A stretch of DNA of 64,000 nucleotides from Hyperoplus lanceolatus (lineage: Eukaryota; Chordata; Actinopteri; Uranoscopiformes; Ammodytidae). The stretch is taken from the NCBI GenBank assembly GCA_026929865.2, contig CM049417.1:17960501-18024500 (forward strand), given 5' to 3'. Below the pieces are notes generated by a model, which saw nothing but the letters and a program-made list of their open reading frames with translations, did no database searches and was not told the origin of the DNA. The translations under genes were made by a program, and so were the position numbers. Positions 59,001 to 64,000 of the stretch are shown piece after piece. Every line of letters starts with the position of its first letter. Positions within the stretch are counted from its first letter, which is position 1.

Positions 59001-60482
59001 AATTTGAATCTGCAGTGTTTTTTGAAATTGTAATGTCCTTGTTAGTGCAAGCCTATTAGACATCCGACCTTTACTGTACTTTGTCAATGCTTTGGCTTGG
59101 GCTTTTTGAAGGCCAAATAAGTTCATACCCAGTGCATGCGAATGGGTTCACTTAATATTTATATCCTCCCTTCTCTCTCGAAGACAGCCCCTGGCTCTGA
59201 TGTGGCTCCCTTTTTTTCTCTTTAAGGGGAGGATCATAATGTGCTTTTCACAGTCTTCACTTTATTGCTGTCAAAAGAAGATGGAGTGGTTACGAAGACG
59301 GAGCAATGGTCCATAGCTTCAGGATATTTTATAGGTTGCTTCTGAATCAGAGGAAGTTTGCACCATCTTTAGCAAAGAAAGCATGAACTTGTTGTGAACT
59401 CCTTAGTCTATTGTATTCATGCTGATTTTCTTGATTTTTTTTATGGTGCCATTTGTCATTTTAACAGTGTCTGGCATCGCTGTCATTTTCACACTTTGGC
59501 CGAAATTGGTTCTGGACCGGGGATGGTTCTTAGCCACATTAGTGCGATGGCTCTATGATTGGTAATGTTGTTTGATGGTCCACCACTTTGGTCCAGGCAA
59601 CTGTAAAATGGATGGCCATTCCCAATCCTGAGAGAATATATGCAGCGACGTTGGTGATCCTCTGCCTTTTTACTTAGCACCAGCTTCTTGAACTTAAAAG
59701 CAGTCTACTAGTTCCAAGTTAGCTGTGCTAGCGTCACACATCCCCAATATGCGAGCAAACTGCTGTGGGTCTAGCAGCACTGTGGGTTATGTAGGTGCCG
59801 GGTTTCTACAACAAGGAGTGTGTGGAATAAAACTGATGATATTTATAGTTTTAATACTACATTGTTATTGAAATTCTAGTTTCACAGTTGAGCTGTACTG
59901 TCATGTCCAGAGTCAGACAATGTCATAGAAGTGAAATTTGTAATGAGTGGAGTACTCTTTTAAGCAGGAACTCAGCACTGCATTTTTCATGTTGAAGCAT
60001 AGGCAGTTTTTCTGAGTTTGATAAACTGTTTTTACACCATACGTTTCGTGTAAATAATCTAGGGTCCAGGGGGGAAAAACAAAACCCTCGAGCCAAAGTC
60101 GATGTGAAATGTCTGAGGTCACACCCACTCGGTGTGTGCCACTCTGTGAGGCGAGTCTCCTCCTCATAATTGTTTCAGCATTTGCGGGCAATCTTTCTTT
60201 TTCATTTTTTTTGTTGTTGTATACCTTCTCCTCCTGCTGGGATCTGCATTCCAAGGAGGGTCTGTTGTTTTAATGGTACTATGATAAAATGTGCAGTCAG
60301 CAGGCCAGGCAATGGTGCATTTGCTCCTTTTCCCTGTTTACCTACCCATACCTCAAACCCCCTCTTCCTACACATCCCCCCTTTACCACACAGCAGCTTT
60401 TTTTTTTAAGTAAGTGCTTCAAAAAGAACCGCCCAAAGTGCTGTCGTGAAAACAGAAACATCATTTTGAATGTGACCCCCCT

Positions 60483-60513
<31 letters not shown>

Positions 60514-62956
60514 CCACTGGTTGTTCTAAGGCAAAGGGTCAGCATTAGGGTCATGTCAGTGGGCTGTTATGTATGACATTTTCAACATAAAACCAGAAGC
60601 AGCAACATTTGTTTGACTTTCTTTGGCAAGTCCAGATTTGATTCTCTTCAGGACGAAATCTATACTTACACATAACCCACAAAAACCTCCTAACCCAATC
60701 ACTTCTTTTCAACTCCTTGTGGCCAATCTTGGTTAGACCCCCCCCTTCTGTCTCACAGAGTGTGTGTAATCCCAGTGGCCTGATACAATTACAGTTGTGC
60801 CAATCCTCTCAGATATCTTCAACTCAGTGGGCAACTGGTAATTAATCACTGACAGCTTTTGAATTTAGCCCTCTGTGTGGTTTGGTGCTGGGAGGTGCCT
60901 TAATGGCCATGTAATTATTGAGTGCTAGGTAAAGCTAAGCAGACTTCCAGGTAGCCACTGCAGGCCAGCTGCTTTGGGTTTGGTGAGACAGGTTAAGCTG
61001 CCTTTTTGAACGAGTGAGGACCGGAGACCAAAAGATGGAGCCTGGGAAGCTTCGCCACAGGGAGGCAACGGTGAATGTGCAATTATGATTTTAAACTGCT
61101 TCTTAATTGCTCAACAGGGTCTCTACATATAAAACCGTGAGCATAACATACTCTAAAGAGTGAATAACATCTTGAGTGGATGCTTTTTTTTATGCATGAA
61201 AAGCTTGACTCACTTAGCGTATAGCTTTTACATCAACTGCAGTAAATTAACAGGATGTGATTTGTCATGATGTATCATCAGAAGTGGTGCAATTTCCCTG
61301 GTTTTCAATTCTCACAGGTTTATTATAAAAGGCAGGTTGCTGGAAATAGCACAGATGGTCTCTTTATACCTTTGACACAGCAGTTTTTATGGCCGATGAT
61401 GAGGCGTGCCATGCAGCTGAAAGCCCTAGTGCAGGGCTTGAAAGGGTGGCACACTTATTCTCCCTTTTTTCTTATTCCACATTAACCTGAGGGGACACTC
61501 TGAATGGAGAAAAGATGACATGATTATTATATGAGCGATGTCACAACAGCACTCCGCCATAGCTCAAAGAACCCTCAGGCCGGGAGAACGGGGCCAGGGC
61601 CAAAGAATAGAGCAGAATCCCAATGCCCCTGCCTAATGGTTCCTCTTACGTGTCCTTGGAAGATTTCCTGGCGTTGATTCTCAATCCCTGTTTTGTACTG
61701 AATACAGCTTGAAGATCCTGTCTTGGCTGCTTCTAAGGTTACCACTTGGAGTTAAATGAAGGGCTTTCCATCACCGCAACATGGACCGGCAGCACACCCC
61801 ACAATTGAATAAAACGATTGTCCCCCCGGTTTTGATTTTAACATGCTTTTGCTCCAGAAATAGGCTATGAATGAAAAGGAATGTTTTCCCTTGAGGATTC
61901 ATTGCCCTGTCTGCAACATCAAATCATACATCAAAGCCTGAAGTTGGATATCAACTGTTTTAAGGTGGAGATAAATGATTTTACATTGGTTTTGGGATTG
62001 GTTTTCAAAAAGCTTTTGGTAAATGTAAGTCACCCCAGTTGTTTGATTGCATTCGACTGGTTTTTTCCTATTGAATGTGCTGGATTCAAACTTTTTATTG
62101 GTTCTTTATGTATTTACTAATGCCTGATGTTTGAGGGGAAGGTCTGAGACAATATTTGTGGCAGTTTTTTCCATTTTGTTTTCATCCTACATTGCCTAAA
62201 TAAGGAAAACAGAATCTTGGTGTTTTTACGTTCAAGGGAGCACTTTGGCAGTAGGGATCCAACATGCCCCCCCCCCCCCCCCCCCAACATACATTGCCAT
62301 GCAACCTCCCAATGCAAGATGGGTGGAATCGTCACTCTTGGTTCCCCTTTGATGCAACTTGCTCCAGGATCGAGTGCTGGGTGGCAAGTCCTCCACAATA
62401 GACGGCTCACAAGGTCTCGGCCTCATCCGCCCGATGCCCCCTGACACTGGATTGAAAGTTGCAGTCATCCTCCCACTGAAGTCTCCTTTGTGATTCTTTA
62501 ATATAACCCATCCCTTCACCAGCCCACAACTCTTCCCTGAACCACCAATATTCAAAGGGTCGTTAATGGACAAGGGGGGGCCTATAGTCTGTGGGACAGC
62601 CAGTCTACTGTTCAATATGGTGATTTGTGTGTGACTGCAATGTCCACTGCAATGGTGGAGGACTTTTTGTCGTAGTGTATTTATAGTGTAATGATCTAAT
62701 CCCAATCTTAAAACTTCACTGTGAAGTTTTTTTCAACCTCTAGTAGCGCTGTTGAGCAGTTTTTCTTTGAATGGGTCCCGCGATACAGATTCCTGCCAAT
62801 GGTTACACATTATTCCACTGACCTACAGGTGGAGATAACATGTCCAGATATACAGAAATGTACCAGCAAAGGCAGCGAAGAAGAAACTGCTATGGCTGTA
62901 AAATTTAAAATGCTTTTGAAAATCAGTGTAAATATTTAGGAGAAAGTAAATGCATT
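56093..62956 (+). other. First part of col25a1-like intron 2
   Basis: No Gly-X-Y collagen exon, other exon or RNA gene was recognised in this stretch. It holds a (CA)n tract at 60484-60510 and a poly-C run at about 62268-62285. The intron must exceed 7.9 kb. Confidence 0.7.
60484..60510. repeat. (CA)n microsatellite
   Basis: A CA run of about 13 units in the collagen gene intron. Confidence 0.95.
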
Positions 62957-63414
62957 AACTTCCTGTCAGTTACTGCAGTTAGCAGTCCCCTCGCTCGTCC
63001 CTACGTCACCACATTAATGCACTGCGGTCTTCAAGCAGCAAGTTATCTAGCAACATCTCAGATCCTTAAGTGTGATAAAACATGATAAAACCATCAAAAC
63101 AGACATTGGGAAGGATTTTTACCTGCTCCGCCATTGTAGGCGCATAAACATTGACCCATGTGTCGCTCTGGCGTGCACCGGCAGTGAGACCATGAGTGAG
63201 ACGGGTGCGGACGGGTGTCGATTTGTAGCGTTCTCTCTTGTGATTGGATAACATTTTGGGATACTACATAAAGTTTAATATCTTATTACATGAAGAGCAG
63301 CTGACTAAGAGATTGGCTTTATGAAACGCTCACATCGTGTAAGTGATTACTGTATGAATAAAGAGCGATTTAACACTTATATTAATATAAATAAACCACT
63401 TACTTCACCTTTAA
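62957..63414 (-). mobile_element. TTAA short element (family B), second copy, reverse orientation
   Basis: Reverse complement of the 10361-10838 element over about 458 bp. Shared blocks include ACTGCAGTTAGCAGTCCCCT, CGTCCCTACGTCACCACATT and AATAAAGAGCGATTTAACAC. The end CACTTACTTCACCT followed by TTAA (63411-63414) matches the left end of copy 1. The other end lacks the terminal 20-25 bp. Confidence 0.85.
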
Positions 63415-63727
63415 GGCACAAATATGGTGCATTGCACTTTTTGGATACAATGTATATATTTCCAACATGCCCGTCTTCTATTCACTGTTTCCTCTTTGTG
63501 AAGCATTGTTGGCATTACACTAGCAGAAATGTCAAATACAAACTACATTATACATGCGCTCCGATTTAGAATGCAATTCCCTCTCCATGCCTGTGTCCAT
63601 GAAACAATTCTCATTCCAGTACTTCTCAAAGCAGGAATGATTTTCCAGTGTCTGTCATCAATTTCATATTGGCAGTAAAGCGCTATGATGCCAGCGTTTG
63701 CCCGTGTCACGGAAATTCTGGGCTCCA

Positions 63728-64000
63728 GGGGCCTCATTTATAAAGCTTTGCGTGGGATTCACGTGGAAGCTAGCGTACGGAAGAAATGTAGGATGTAGGC
63801 TACGTGCGAACAAAATTATTCTGATTTATAAAACAGTGCGCACTCACGTCCTACGTCTGTTTCCCTTTATAAATCACAATCAACTCTAAATGTGGCGCAG
63901 CCTTTGCGGGCTTCACGTAACGCCCATATGTACCCATACATAGTCATTGATTGACACGCCCAAATTAATATAATTTACTGAGTGCATGAAGGCGGTAGTG
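63728..64000 (+). mobile_element. Start of a DNA transposon (GGGGCCTCATTTATAAA type), runs off the window
   Basis: The sequence from GGGGCCTCATTTATAAAGCT onward has the multiple inverted TTTATAAA and TACGT-containing subterminal repeats seen at the ends of Harbinger-like elements in fish genomes. Only the left 270 bp are visible and no coding region is reached. The superfamily is recalled, not tested. Confidence 0.45.

Overview
The window is vertebrate nuclear DNA, almost certainly from a ray-finned (teleost) fish. The genes are split into short exons with GT-AG introns. The proteins match vertebrate families (ADAMTS-like, LARP7, transmembrane collagen, SAXO, NLR). Introns carry long CA/GT and GATA microsatellites and teleost-style DNA transposons (Tc1, hAT, short TTAA-flanked elements).

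Layout. (1) 1-34.1 kb, plus strand: most of adamtsl1. 23 coding exons run from inside the first thrombospondin repeat to the C-terminal PLAC domain and stop; the signal-peptide exon lies upstream of the window. Its introns hold most of the transposon debris. (2) 34.4-38.8 kb, plus strand: a complete six-exon NOD-like receptor gene with an N-terminal CARD, a NACHT ATPase, about four leucine-rich repeats and an unusual non-LRR tail. (3) 38.9 kb, minus strand: a tRNA-Ile(AAT) gene. (4) 39.5-45.2 kb, plus strand: larp7, complete, 12 coding exons. (5) 45.7-48.9 kb, minus strand: a SAXO-family (saxo1-like) microtubule-associated protein gene in four exons, convergent with larp7. (6) 49-54.5 kb: a repeat-rich intergenic stretch that includes a 2.37-kb transposon-like element packed with copies of one 16-17-bp motif. 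(7) 55.3 kb to the end, plus strand: the first two coding exons of a transmembrane collagen, best matched to col25a1, followed by a very long intron.

The genes do not form an operon or pathway. adamtsl1 is secreted matrix, the NLR is innate sensing, larp7 is nuclear 7SK/snRNA metabolism, saxo1 is cilia/axoneme, and col25a1 is a neuronal or muscle surface collagen. Two human linkage groups seem to be joined: ADAMTSL1 with SAXO1 (human 9p22) and LARP7 with COL25A1 (human 4q25).

The least ordinary items are the CARD-NACHT-LRR gene with an unrecognised tail, the motif-packed element at 49,579-51,950 with its 32-bp perfect palindrome, a fold-back TTAA element present about ten times in 64 kb with another element nested in one copy, an in-frame catalytically empty Tc1 mini-transposase, and an adamtsl1 that seems to lack the third and fourth Ig domains. 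All family names come from recalled protein sequences; no database search was run.
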